From the NCBI GenBank assembly GCA_002869185.1, contig PKTN01000013.1, positions 58,972 through 122,971 on the forward strand: a stretch of DNA of 64,000 bases. Reading direction: 5' to 3'. Of this stretch, positions 45,779-54,714 are shown one piece after another (position 1 is the stretch's first letter; each line of letters starts with the position of its first letter). The DNA comes from Denitrovibrio sp. (lineage in GTDB: Bacteria; Chrysiogenota; Deferribacteres; Deferribacterales; Geovibrionaceae). Both the position numbers and the translations under genes were made by a program. A model generated the notes under the pieces. That model saw nothing but the letters and a program-made list of their open reading frames with translations, ran no database searches and was not told the origin of the DNA.

Positions 45779-46306
45779 TTACTGAGCCACAAACTCAGTA
45801 AAATACACATTCACTATTGAGCCTTCTGTTATTAAACTATTAAGCCTTCGAAGCAGCTCTTGCTTCAAAATGAGTTTTCCTTGAGCAGAGCTAACCTCTT
45901 CATATCTTTTAGAAGCGAGCACAGTGAGGATTGAATCTCTAAGCTGTGGTTTTCTCATGTCTAACGCTTCAACAAACTTCTTTGTATCATCAAGCTCAAG
46001 TTGGAGCGTAACTCTAAGATATCTCGTTCCACCAGAATCTGCCATATTTACTATGAAATTTTCTAGAGGATATAGCGTTCCTATTCCTGTCCCTTCTTTC
46101 TTCTCTTTCTTTGGAGCTGCTGCTTTCTTAGCTGGCATATTTTCAGCTGTTTCATCAGGTTTTGGCTTTAGGAACATCATGTAACCTGCTCCACCTAACA
46201 CTCCAAGTATTATAAGTAAAAGTAAAACGATTATAATGAGTTTTAACTTCCCACCCTTTTTCTTTTTCGGTTCACTCGATTCTTCTACATTTTCTTCTTC
46301 AGCCAT
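45779..46306 (-). CDS. fliL: Flagellar basal body protein FliL
   Basis: The 175-residue protein has a charged cytoplasmic tail, one membrane helix (about 24-44) and a Pro/Lys/Ala linker. The periplasmic FliL domain follows (YPLENFIVNMADSGGTRYLRVTLQLEL ... LRDSILTVLASKRYEEV). It stabilises stators around the motor. Its start overlaps the motB stop (TAATG), matching its functional link to MotAB. Confidence 0.95.
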   Translation of the reverse strand: MAEEENVEESSEPKKKKGGKLKLIIIVLLLLIILGVLGGAGYMMFLKPKPDETAENMPAKKAAAPKKEKKEGTGIGTLYPLENFIVNMADSGGTRYLRVTLQLELDDTKKFVEALDMRKPQLRDSILTVLASKRYEEVSSAQGKLILKQELLRRLNSLITEGSIVNVYFTEFVAQ

Positions 46307-47052
46307 TATTCCTCTCCTGTATCTTCATCATCAAATAATTGTTTATTAGCTTCAGCAAACTCAGGACTCACAAAATTAACTTCTACACGTCTATTTTTAG
46401 CCCTACTAGCTTCACTGATGTTTGGTGTAACTGGATGGTTCTCTGCATATCCAGCAGCAGATAGTTTTTGTGCGCTAACCTGCTTACTAAGGAAATATTT
46501 CACTACAGCAACAGCCCTAGCTGTGGAAAGCTCCCAGTTTGAAGGGTAAATTGCCGTACTTATTGGAATGTCGTCGGTATGCCCTTCGACCATAATATTA
46601 AATGGGGATTCTTCTATGACTGCAGCAAGTTTATCAAGCAGTGGTTTTGCCTGATCTAATAACTCTGCACTACCAGGCTGAAATAGCATTTTATCTAGGA
46701 TACGGACAGAAACACCTTTCTTTGTCTGAGCAATGGTAACCACCTGAGACATTTGGGCACTCTTTACGTATTCTTTAAGACTTTGACTTACTTTTCTTTG
46801 GACACTTCTAACATTCTGAACAAAGGATAATCTAGAGAGTATATCTTCTTGACTCATCTCTGTTTTATTACCCTCTTTCAGTACTCCGAGTGAACCTTGA
46901 AGTGAACCGAGCGCAACTTTAATCTTCCTCTTATCCATGGATGCCATAGATAGTAGAAGAATAAAGAATGTCATCAGTAATGTTGCCATATCAGCGAATG
47001 TTCCCATCCACAGTGGCAAACCAGGTTTACACTCTTCGCATTTCTTGCCCAA
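46306..47052 (-). CDS. motB: Flagellar motor stator protein MotB
   Basis: The 248-residue protein has one membrane helix (about 18-37) with the proton- or sodium-binding Asp in TFADMATLLMTFF (Asp21), a plug or linker, and a C-terminal OmpA-type peptidoglycan-binding domain (about 130-235: VEGHTDDIPI, NWELSTARAVAVVKYF, NRRVEVNF). It anchors the stator to the wall. The N-terminus includes CEECKPG, two cysteines common in the sodium/proton MotB branch with short tails. Confidence 0.96.
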   Translation of the reverse strand: MGKKCEECKPGLPLWMGTFADMATLLMTFFILLLSMASMDKRKIKVALGSLQGSLGVLKEGNKTEMSQEDILSRLSFVQNVRSVQRKVSQSLKEYVKSAQMSQVVTIAQTKKGVSVRILDKMLFQPGSAELLDQAKPLLDKLAAVIEESPFNIMVEGHTDDIPISTAIYPSNWELSTARAVAVVKYFLSKQVSAQKLSAAGYAENHPVTPNISEASRAKNRRVEVNFVSPEFAEANKQLFDDEDTGEE

Positions 47053-47099
47053 ATTAAAACTCCTCGTTCAGATAGATAGAGCTACAATATAAACAGTTT

Positions 47100-47864
47100 T
47101 TAATCAAACTGTGATTTACGCTCTTTAGGTGAAAGATAAGCATTGAGCTTTTGCTCAACGATACGTGGGTTGTCACCAGCCTGTATAGCCATGATACCAC
47201 CTATCATAATCTCTCTGATGAGCTGTTCTTGTGATGAACGATACTCAAGCTTTGCCTTGTATGGTCCACCAAAAAGGTTCGCAAACATAGCACCATACAT
47301 TGTAGTAAGGAGAGCAACAGCCATCGCAGGTCCAATAGAACTAGGATCTTCCATCGATTGCAGCATCGCAACAAGACCAATGAGAGTACCGATCATACCC
47401 ATCGCAGGCCCAAATTCAACAACGATACCCATTACACCCTGCCCAGCTTTATGTCTTTGGACCATATAATCAAGTTCAGTTTCAAGAATATTTTTTATAA
47501 CTTCTGGCTCTGTACCGTCAACGGCAAGCCTTATACCCTTTCTAAGGAATTCATCACTAACCTCATCTTCTGCTGACTCAAGAGAGAGTATTCCGTCTCT
47601 CCTCGCTTTAACAGCGAACTCAACAAGTTGAGCTATAAGAGTCGCAGCGTCATCAAGAGGATATTTGAAGGCTCTTCCAGTAAATTTCATGATAGCCATA
47701 GCTTTATCCATAGGATAACTCATCATGATAATTCCGAAAGTACCACCAAAAACGATAAGAATAGAAGGGACATCGATATAAGGTGCAATACCCGCACCCA
47801 TTATAATCGCTGCGAAAATCAGCGCATAGGCTACAATGGTTCCGACTAGGGTTGCTATATCCAT
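47100..47864 (-). CDS. motA: Flagellar motor stator protein MotA
   Basis: The 254-residue protein has four membrane helices. IDVPSILIVFGGTFGIIMMSYP and the cytoplasmic loop with charged residues that act on FliG come first. GPAMGMIGTLIGLVAMLQSMEDPSSIGPAMAVALLTTMYGAMFAN then forms the conserved third and fourth helices. It is the first gene of the motAB-fliLNOPQ unit. Resemblance to PomA leaves the coupling ion open. Confidence 0.96.
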   Translation of the reverse strand: MDIATLVGTIVAYALIFAAIIMGAGIAPYIDVPSILIVFGGTFGIIMMSYPMDKAMAIMKFTGRAFKYPLDDAATLIAQLVEFAVKARRDGILSLESAEDEVSDEFLRKGIRLAVDGTEPEVIKNILETELDYMVQRHKAGQGVMGIVVEFGPAMGMIGTLIGLVAMLQSMEDPSSIGPAMAVALLTTMYGAMFANLFGGPYKAKLEYRSSQEQLIREIMIGGIMAIQAGDNPRIVEQKLNAYLSPKERKSQFD

Positions 47865-47927
47865 ACTATCTCCCAGATTTAATAATTCTCACAAGCATGT
47901 ATAAATATGCAGAATTATTACAAATTA

Positions 47928-47944
47928 ATACAATGATATTGTAT
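47928..47944. promoter_or_regulatory. Palindrome in the motA promoter region
   Basis: ATACAAT-GAT-ATTGTAT is a perfect inverted repeat with 7-bp arms, about 65 bases before motA and just after the predicted transcription start. It is a candidate operator. Confidence 0.35.
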
Positions 47945-47957
47945 GACTTTCACTTTA

Positions 47958-47987
47958 AAGATACAGGACTTACGAGGCATCAGTCAA
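47958..47987 (-). promoter_or_regulatory. Candidate sigma-70 promoter of motA
   Basis: On the minus strand TTGACT (47982-47987), an 18-base spacer and TATCTT (47958-47963) lie about 95 bases before motA and after the flgE terminator. Confidence 0.4.
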
Positions 47988-48042
47988 CAGAAATAATATT
48001 CTGAAAAGCAATAGCAGTGCTGTATTACGATATATATCAACG

Positions 48043-48074
48043 AAAAAAAAGCCATGATCATAAACCACGGCTTA
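48043..48074 (-). terminator. Terminator of the fliK-flgD-flgE unit
   Basis: On the minus strand AAGCCGTGG and its partner CATGGCTT form an 8-9-bp stem (one G-T pair) followed by eight T. It starts about 20 bases past the flgE stop. Confidence 0.8.
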
Positions 48075-48095
48075 AATATTTAGTTATTCACTTAC

Positions 48096-50594
48096 TTATC
48101 GTTTAAGTGACATTAGCTCTTTAAGCATCTCATCAGAAGTTGTGATTACCCTTGAATTGGCTTGGAATCCCCTCTGAGTAGTAATCATACCTACAAATTC
48201 TGCCGAAAGATCTACGTTTGAGTTTTCGAGTGCACCAGATGCGATCTCACCTCTGAAACCAGACCCAGGTTTACCTATTGCGCCGTCACCAGAGTTTGCT
48301 GTCGCTTTAAATGTTGTATCACCAACCTTCAAAAGACCTTGCGTATTTGTAAATGTTGCAAGAGATATCTGAGCGATAGTAGATACCTGACCATTTGTAT
48401 AGTAACCAATGATCTCACCTGCAGGGTTAAAGAGTGTAGATTCTAGTGTACCTGTTGAGTATCCATCTTGCTCTGTTCTTGATATAGACCCCTCATCTGA
48501 AGAGATATATATACCATCAAATCTAGCAGGAGTACCAAGCTCCATCTGAATATCATTAATTACACCAGCTCCAGTACCAGTGTCAAAGTTCATAGTAAGA
48601 TTTGCAACCCTCTGACCATTAGGACTAGATAGATAGTTAAACGAACCATCTCCATTAAAATTCAGATATACTTCGTTACCTGTTGTCTCATTGAATGATA
48701 TATTAACATTATCGTCAGGTGAAGTTAGAGAGAGTTTCCACTGGTTATCAAGCGAATCTTCAATCTCAAAGTTGTACTGAAGCGTATGTGCTTCACCTTG
48801 AGAGTCATATATTGTCTGAGAAGTCACCAATGTACCACCATCAGCACTTTGGACTGTCTGGTACTCGAAATAATCGTAAAAAGTATCATAACTGGAGCCA
48901 CCAACTACTTCAAATTTTACGAAGTCGAGTTCATTAGGGTCACCCTTCTCGCCTGTAATCTTTAATTTTCCAGAATTGTCCGCAAAACTAGCAATATGCT
49001 GAAGAACCTCTGTTTAATTTGAAGAATCATATCCAAGATACTCAGCGATTGCAGTACGCATATCATCAAGTGTTGATGTACCCGCAGGGATGCTTGCTGA
49101 TCCAGGAGTAAGTACACCACCAACAGAAGATGAGAATTGCACTATAGCTGTGGCATCAAGCCCTAGACTATCGCCAGAACTTGTAAATAGCTCTGTCATT
49201 GGGTCATTGTCTTGAGCTGTCCTCAAAAATGTACCACTCAGTGTGGACTGAGCAGTCATACCGTATGAAGCAGAAAGACTCGATGATCCCGCTGGAACTA
49301 TATTATTCTCAAACACTGAACCACTATAAGCTTTATCAAGTGATAGACCAGATAAACTAAGTGTTCCAATTGCTGAGTTCGTGTTGTGATCTATGGTGAA
49401 TGCAAACTGACCTGTAGTATTGTCATAAGAGACTGAAAACTCATTCGAGCTAATAACGTTACCGTCAAGCTCACCTTCAATAGCAACAGCTAGGTCTGTA
49501 AGAGTTGTGAAATCTCTACCAGCGTATATCTGGCTTTCAAAATACATTTCACTACTAGACTTAGTATCACCAAGGTCATCATAGGTATTTGCGAGATTAG
49601 AAAGACCAACAGCAAGGAGTGGTGTTCCACTAAAAGAGTCGATCGACACTGTAGCACCAGCACTCATTACTCTATCAACTTTAAGTGTTCCGCCAGTAAC
49701 AGACACATCAAATGCTCCCGTCTGCCCAGCAACAGTATCCATCCGAGCTTCAATAGCATTCGCAAGTCCATTCATAGTAGAAAAATCAGTTCCATATGTG
49801 AATGTGTAAGCTGTTGAGTTCATATAGACCAGAAGTGACTGATCATTTTCGAGGTTCATATTAACATCTGAACCATTGTAAACATATTTCATATCTGTAA
49901 CGCCAGCAGCATGAGCCTAGACCTTTATAGGCTCGTTATCAGACAAGTCCATGTTTGCACCATTTTCACTATAAACAGCAAAGATACTGTCAGCAGGGTC
50001 TGCATAGTGTAAAAGTGATGGATATTCTACTATTGTAGGATTTGCTTCGGTATTTAAAACACCAGAAAGACTGATTTCTGAAGTAGGATTAGCTTGAGCT
50101 GTCTGATAGTCACTAGACAAAATAATGTCTGTTACTGTTCCATCTGTCTGAAGCTCTCCAGTTGCAGGATCAATCATCCAACCTTGAACATTATAACCAC
50201 CAGGGTTCGTCAAAGCACCAGTAGAGTCAAAGTTAAAGTCTCCAGCTCTTGTGTATATATATTCATTAGCACCTTCGCCGCGCATAACAAAGAAGCCCTC
50301 TCCCTGAATGGCAAGGTCAGAGTTCTTTGCTGTGGTTTGCATAGTACCTGTTTCAAACATTGTATCGACTGCAGCAAGGTAACTACCAAGACCAACCTGT
50401 CTTGGATTGATACCACCTCTTGCATCTGTAGGTGCTTTACCACCTACAAGCGTCTGACTAAGCAGATCTTGAAACACAGCTCTACCAGATTTGTAACCAA
50501 CAGTGTTTACGTTAGATATGTTGTTACCCAACACATCCATAGCCTTCTGGTTTACACCCAGACCACTAATGGCTGAATAAAGTGACCGCATCAT
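48096..50594 (-). pseudogene. flgE: Flagellar hook protein FlgE, frame interrupted by TAG (49917-49919) and TAA (49014-49016)
   Basis: The 832-codon frame is one continuous hook gene. The start is MMRSLYSAISGLGVNQKAMDVLGNN, with NVNTVGYKS and the D1-domain block LAIQGEGFFVM. The end has the C-terminal hook signature (FVGMITTQRGFQANSRVITTSDEMLKELMS). In between lies a long variable region with three related modules (GTDFSTMNGLANAIEARMD; GRDFTTLTDLAVAIEGELD; GTSTLDDMRTAIAEYLG). TAG occurs after codon 225 (NEPIKV*AHAAG) and TAA after about codon 526 (GYDSSN*TEVLQ). Both flanks stay in frame, so no frameshift is involved. Without read-through no hook could form. The ATG at 50594 directly follows flgD. 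Confidence 0.8.
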
Positions 50595-51299
50595 TTAAGC
50601 ACCTCCAAGAGAAGCATCTCTTACCGAAGTGACTTTATCTGCAGGGACATCACTTCCATCGACTTCATAAACAACAGCATTACCGACTGTTTTAACACCT
50701 GTAACTAAACCGTTACCGTATGTTGTAACATCTATCTCTTCTCCGTCGAGACCTGTGGCTACAACAGAGAATGTGTATTTTCCTTCATCGACGAGGTTTC
50801 CATCAGAATCTGTTCCATCCCAATAGAATGTGTTCATATCTGTATCTGTAACAGACGGATTAAAATCTCTCACATAGTTACCGGCACCATCTTTAATAAC
50901 TACGGTAGTCTTAAATGGTACTTCATCAGCCTCAAATGAGACTGCGGCAACTCCACCAGCCATGTATGTATTATTACCTTCATACTCCACTAGCTTTCCT
51001 ATGTAGCCTGATGCAGACATCATGTACTGTTGAGTATTTGTAGCTTCATTGCCCGCGGCCATCTTAGCGATGTTCTCTTCCATGCTTGTTAAAAGCTCTA
51101 CCTGAGAGAACTGTGATGTTTGTTCCATCATAGCAGCATCATCCATTGGTGCTGTAGGGTCTTGATTCTTTAATTGTGTAATAAAGAGATTGAGGAAATC
51201 TGATTGCCCAAGGGTTCCAGAAGCAGCCTCGTCTCTCTCTTCAAATTGTGTCGTATCGTAAGTGGTATAGTTCACTTCTTTTGTTGATGAAATTTGCAT
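50595..51299 (-). CDS. flgD: Flagellar hook assembly (scaffold) protein FlgD
   Basis: The 234-residue protein caps the growing hook. The N-terminal block (LGQSDFLNLFITQLKNQDPTAPMDDAAMMEQTSQFSQVELLTSMEENIA, in parts) is the FlgD signature. A Tudor/FN3-type domain follows (FYWDGTDSDGNLVDEGKYTFSVVA). The gene sits between fliK and flgE with a GGAGGATATT site. The stop directly abuts flgE. Confidence 0.97.
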   Translation of the reverse strand: MQISSTKEVNYTTYDTTQFEERDEAASGTLGQSDFLNLFITQLKNQDPTAPMDDAAMMEQTSQFSQVELLTSMEENIAKMAAGNEATNTQQYMMSASGYIGKLVEYEGNNTYMAGGVAAVSFEADEVPFKTTVVIKDGAGNYVRDFNPSVTDTDMNTFYWDGTDSDGNLVDEGKYTFSVVATGLDGEEIDVTTYGNGLVTGVKTVGNAVVYEVDGSDVPADKVTSVRDASLGGA

Positions 51300-51320
51300 A
51301 ATATCCTCCGATCTTCGCCC

Positions 51321-52457
51321 TTAGGCGTAGACACCATCTGCCTCATCCGTTTCTTGTTCATTGTTTAAGTCTGCTAAAACACCCATATTGATGTTTCCAC
51401 CCTTTCTGCTTCCTTTTCCTTCTCTTCCTTCCCAGCCAGCAAATTCATGGTGTTCAGATTCACTAAATAAAAATTCTAGATTCTCTACTGTCACACCTTT
51501 ATCTGCTAGTTGTTGACGAAGTCCTTCAGCGTTGTTCGCAAACAGGTTTCTAGCGGTTTCAGACTCGAACATAACTTTTCCTGATATCTTTCCAGCCTGC
51601 TCGGTTAATTCAATATTTACTCTACCGAGCTCCTGTGGATGAAGCTGAATATTCAGCTTTGTCGCTTTTTGATTCTTCGCAAGTTCCACAAGCTCTGCGA
51701 ATTTCATAATGTCCCTAGGGGACTCTATTCTTATTTCTGCTTTTATCACTTTCTCTGACTCATCAGATTTAAGTGTAAAATTATTTTCAATATTATTTGT
51801 ATTAGGTTTTTCAGCCTTTGCCTCTGTAGCAAGCTCAAGAAGCTTATCTTTAATATCCGCAGGAATATATTCAGAATTCTTTTGAACCATAGACAAGAAA
51901 GCTTCTTTTTTAGGTTCGTTCTGCTTGCTTGTATCTTCCTGTGTTGTTTTCCCATCAGTTTTAACAACAGTTAGCTGAGGTGTGTTTTTTTGCTGTGTTT
52001 GAAGAGCGACAATCTTATCTAGTGACTGCTCCAAAATAATATTTTCTTTTGGTGTCCTGTCACCCTCTGATCCTAAAATGCTCTTAGCAATATCTGTCAT
52101 TGCTGTCTCTATATCTCCAACTGCTTCTCCAGCTTCCTGCATCATTTCCACGATTCTGTCTAAAAGCTTCTTCACATCTTCTGGTGATTCAGCCTCTGCC
52201 AATAAACGTTTAAGCTCTGCTTTCTCTTCCTTTGGAATATCAAGATTCTCTATAACTTCCTCAGGCGTCTCCGGTTCTTCCGCTTTAACGCTTTTACTCT
52301 TGGTTTCTGCAGTGTCTGTTTCAGCTGGTTTTTCAGAACGGTCCAGATATTTTTTAAATACATTTTCGAACTCACCTTGACCAGTGCTGGCAGCCTCTTT
52401 GGGCAGCTCTATATTTGGTTGCGCACTGAAAAGGTTAAGTATGGACATATTCTCCAT
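51321..52457 (-). CDS. fliK: Flagellar hook-length control protein FliK
   Basis: The 378-residue protein has a long low-complexity Glu/Lys-rich region (about 15-270), typical of the molecular ruler. The conserved C-terminal Flg_hook domain (about 275-350) reads KLNIQLHPQELGRVNIELTE, then GKVMFESETARNLFANNAEGLRQQLADKGV. FliK measures hook length and switches export to filament proteins. The start ATG 52457 follows CGGAGGTGTCTA; an in-frame extension to 52472 lies over that site. Confidence 0.9.
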   Translation of the reverse strand: MENMSILNLFSAQPNIELPKEAASTGQGEFENVFKKYLDRSEKPAETDTAETKSKSVKAEEPETPEEVIENLDIPKEEKAELKRLLAEAESPEDVKKLLDRIVEMMQEAGEAVGDIETAMTDIAKSILGSEGDRTPKENIILEQSLDKIVALQTQQKNTPQLTVVKTDGKTTQEDTSKQNEPKKEAFLSMVQKNSEYIPADIKDKLLELATEAKAEKPNTNNIENNFTLKSDESEKVIKAEIRIESPRDIMKFAELVELAKNQKATKLNIQLHPQELGRVNIELTEQAGKISGKVMFESETARNLFANNAEGLRQQLADKGVTVENLEFLFSESEHHEFAGWEGREGKGSRKGGNINMGVLADLNNEQETDEADGVYA

Positions 52458-52481
52458 TAGACACCTCCGCAAATTCCTAAT

Positions 52482-52497
52482 AGGAAGAATGGTGCCA
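52482..52497 (-). promoter_or_regulatory. Sigma-54-like promoter of fliK-flgD-flgE
   Basis: TGGCAC (52492-52497, minus strand), 5 bases and TTCCT (52482-52486) resemble the -24/-12 consensus TGGCAC-N5-TTGCA, with G-to-C and A-to-T mismatches in the -12 part. It lies just upstream of fliK and after lpxB. Hook genes are sigma-54 dependent in many bacteria, which supports it. Confidence 0.4.
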
Positions 52498-52528
52498 GTT
52501 TAAGAAAACATGATATTTAAAGAAAAAA

Positions 52529-53692
52529 CTAAAGTTTTATGGATTTAGAACGATACAAAATGGTAGAATTTTCCGTACCTATTTTTTCCATGAAGGAATA
52601 TATTTCCCCAGCAGCAGCTTCTGCAGCGTCCACATCAGGAAAATACTCGCCAACCTTGACTAAATCAGCTTTAACAGTATCGATATTTGATAAAATCTTC
52701 TCTGTGAACTTCACAAGATTAAAAGGTGTCGCGTCACTCTGAACTAGTTCAGGTATAACAGCCTTGTTCATTATTATATTTGGCATTCCGATATATTTCA
52801 GGCGATAAAAGATTTTGCCTAAAAAGTATGTGAGAAAGCCTGTTTTATAAAGAAGGATAAGTGGAGTACCTACTATTGCAGACTCTAGAGTCGCCGTACC
52901 AGAGCATACCCATAAGATATCAGAATATTTCATAATATCGTGGGTAAGGTTAGTCGCAAACCTAATCTTAGTCCCTTTTATCTTATCCTTTATGTACTCT
53001 TCATCTACTCCATCTGCTGCACCAACAACAAACTCAAATTCTGGAAGTGCTATCGCAGCATTTATCATCACAGGCAGGAGGGATTCTATCTCTCTCTTTC
53101 TGCTACCTGGGAGCATACCTATTATTTTTGAAGACTTATCAAAGTTCCCCTTTTCGAGAAAATCTTCTTTGCTCTCGCATTTAAATTTAATCTGCGTTTT
53201 TAAGGGATTACCAACATATTTTGCGTTAACCCCCTCTTTCAGTAATATATCTTCCTCGAAAGGATAAATACAGATAACAAGATCGCAATAGTCACGAAGT
53301 TTATAGACACGTTTATAATTCCAAGCCCAAAAAGTAGGTGATATAAAAAAGATCACAGGAATACCTAGCTTCTTCACCTCTTTCGCAAAACGAAGATTAA
53401 AGCCGGGATAATCTACCAAGACAACAGCATCGGGTCTGTTTTCGTTAAGTTCTTCGAGCAGTCTATCACGCACCTTAAACAGAAAACGAAGCTTTCTGAT
53501 AGCCTCATCAACACCTATTACACTAAGATCGTTAACATCATAAAGTTGCTTCTGCCCAAGGCGTAAAAGATCTGGACCACCTGTCCCCGTAAGAGTTAGA
53601 TTATATTTTTCAGAAAGAGCAGACACAAGCTCACCCGCATGGGAATCGCCTGATTTCTCTGCCGCCATTATAAACAATTTAAGTTCTTTCAA
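52529..53692 (-). CDS. lpxB: Lipid-A-disaccharide synthase
   Basis: The enzyme joins UDP-2,3-diacylglucosamine and lipid X at the inner membrane. Family blocks are MAAEKSGDSHAGELV, VLVDYPGFNLRFAKEVKKLGIPVIFFISPTFWAW, LLPGSRKREIESLLPVM, and CSGTATLESAIVGTPLILLYKT. At 387 residues it is of full length. It lies two bases after the unknown secreted gene and closes the hypE-to-lpxB unit. The DUF374, waaA and lpxL genes elsewhere in the window complete part of the lipid A pathway. Confidence 0.96.
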   Translation of the reverse strand: MKELKLFIMAAEKSGDSHAGELVSALSEKYNLTLTGTGGPDLLRLGQKQLYDVNDLSVIGVDEAIRKLRFLFKVRDRLLEELNENRPDAVVLVDYPGFNLRFAKEVKKLGIPVIFFISPTFWAWNYKRVYKLRDYCDLVICIYPFEEDILLKEGVNAKYVGNPLKTQIKFKCESKEDFLEKGNFDKSSKIIGMLPGSRKREIESLLPVMINAAIALPEFEFVVGAADGVDEEYIKDKIKGTKIRFATNLTHDIMKYSDILWVCSGTATLESAIVGTPLILLYKTGFLTYFLGKIFYRLKYIGMPNIIMNKAVIPELVQSDATPFNLVKFTEKILSNIDTVKADLVKVGEYFPDVDAAEAAAGEIYSFMEKIGTENSTILYRSKSIKL

Positions 53693-53694
53693 GA

Positions 53695-54714
53695 CTAGCC
53701 TCTATAGAATACGACAAAGAATTTATCACCAGAATAGTATTTACGATATTTCAGGTCACCATTATAAAGGAATATAAGCCATAGCATGCCATCCTTCTCT
53801 CTAGCTTCAACCTTGTAAACATTGCCATCAATATATTGCTGAAATACCTGACTGAAAAGCCTAGTATCTTTGAATCCGAATGCTGTCATGCCTTCAATCT
53901 GCATAACTTTCATCTCTGGTCTACCAGGTAACATAAAAAGAAAAGACTCTGTCTTTGCATTCTTCTCTCTGGTAAAGCCAGATAGACCGACATAGCCAGT
54001 GCAAGATTTCCCAAGTATCAGATCAAACTCGTCAGGACAAACCTGAACCTTATTCTTAAAAATTAGTCTTGTTTTTCCATCCAGCTTGTTTGTCGCAAGT
54101 ATCCCTTTATGCTTAATTATACCCGAAAGTATATCAACTCCAAAGATATCTAGATAATGTCTCCCCCCTGCTTCGCCAGTAGCATATAGAGGTGGAGCAT
54201 CAAAGCTGATAATAGACTGCATCTTTTGATGGTCTATGCCTTTAAATTTTCTCGCTGGATGCACTGGGTCAGACCAAGCTCCAAAGGTCTTCATTGCAAG
54301 CATCTCCATATCAGGTTCTAAAGCTGTTAATACAATATGGAGTCCAAGTTCATTCTTGAATGTTTCAAGTTTTTGTCTATTAGCAAGATTAAATACAAGC
54401 TTAAAACCACTTGGATAATCTGTTCTCTTAACTGAAAGTATCGGACGGATCATATTTACGTCACCAAGCTTTCGTTTTATGTCCTTGACCACTATAGTAT
54501 AGTAGTGACCATCATCACTTAAGACAGATGTATAATCCCAAGAGGCTTCAGGAATAAGAATATCAATATTTAAATTACCGTCACCACGATATATACTCGT
54601 ACTAACATATGCATCTTTGATAGGCTCGACCTTTACAGGCACCTCTATCTGTGCACAGGCATATATACCAGCTATAACTACAAGAACCCACAGTAACCTG
54701 ATCATATTTTTCAT
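53695..54714 (-). CDS. Unknown exported protein, AMIN-like beta-rich
   Basis: The 339-residue protein begins with a hydrophobic signal (about 5-20) ending YACAQ, a possible lipobox. The body is predicted to be mostly beta-strand with segments of AMIN flavour (GNLNIDILIPEASWDYTSVL; YPSGFKLVFNLANRQKLETFKN). I recognise no family. Its start overlaps the pilM stop (ATGA), which suggests it works with PilM, perhaps like an AMIN-domain portion of a pilus secretin. This is inference from position. Confidence 0.55.
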   Translation of the reverse strand: MKNMIRLLWVLVVIAGIYACAQIEVPVKVEPIKDAYVSTSIYRGDGNLNIDILIPEASWDYTSVLSDDGHYYTIVVKDIKRKLGDVNMIRPILSVKRTDYPSGFKLVFNLANRQKLETFKNELGLHIVLTALEPDMEMLAMKTFGAWSDPVHPARKFKGIDHQKMQSIISFDAPPLYATGEAGGRHYLDIFGVDILSGIIKHKGILATNKLDGKTRLIFKNKVQVCPDEFDLILGKSCTGYVGLSGFTREKNAKTESFLFMLPGRPEMKVMQIEGMTAFGFKDTRLFSQVFQQYIDGNVYKVEAREKDGMLWLIFLYNGDLKYRKYYSGDKFFVVFYRG

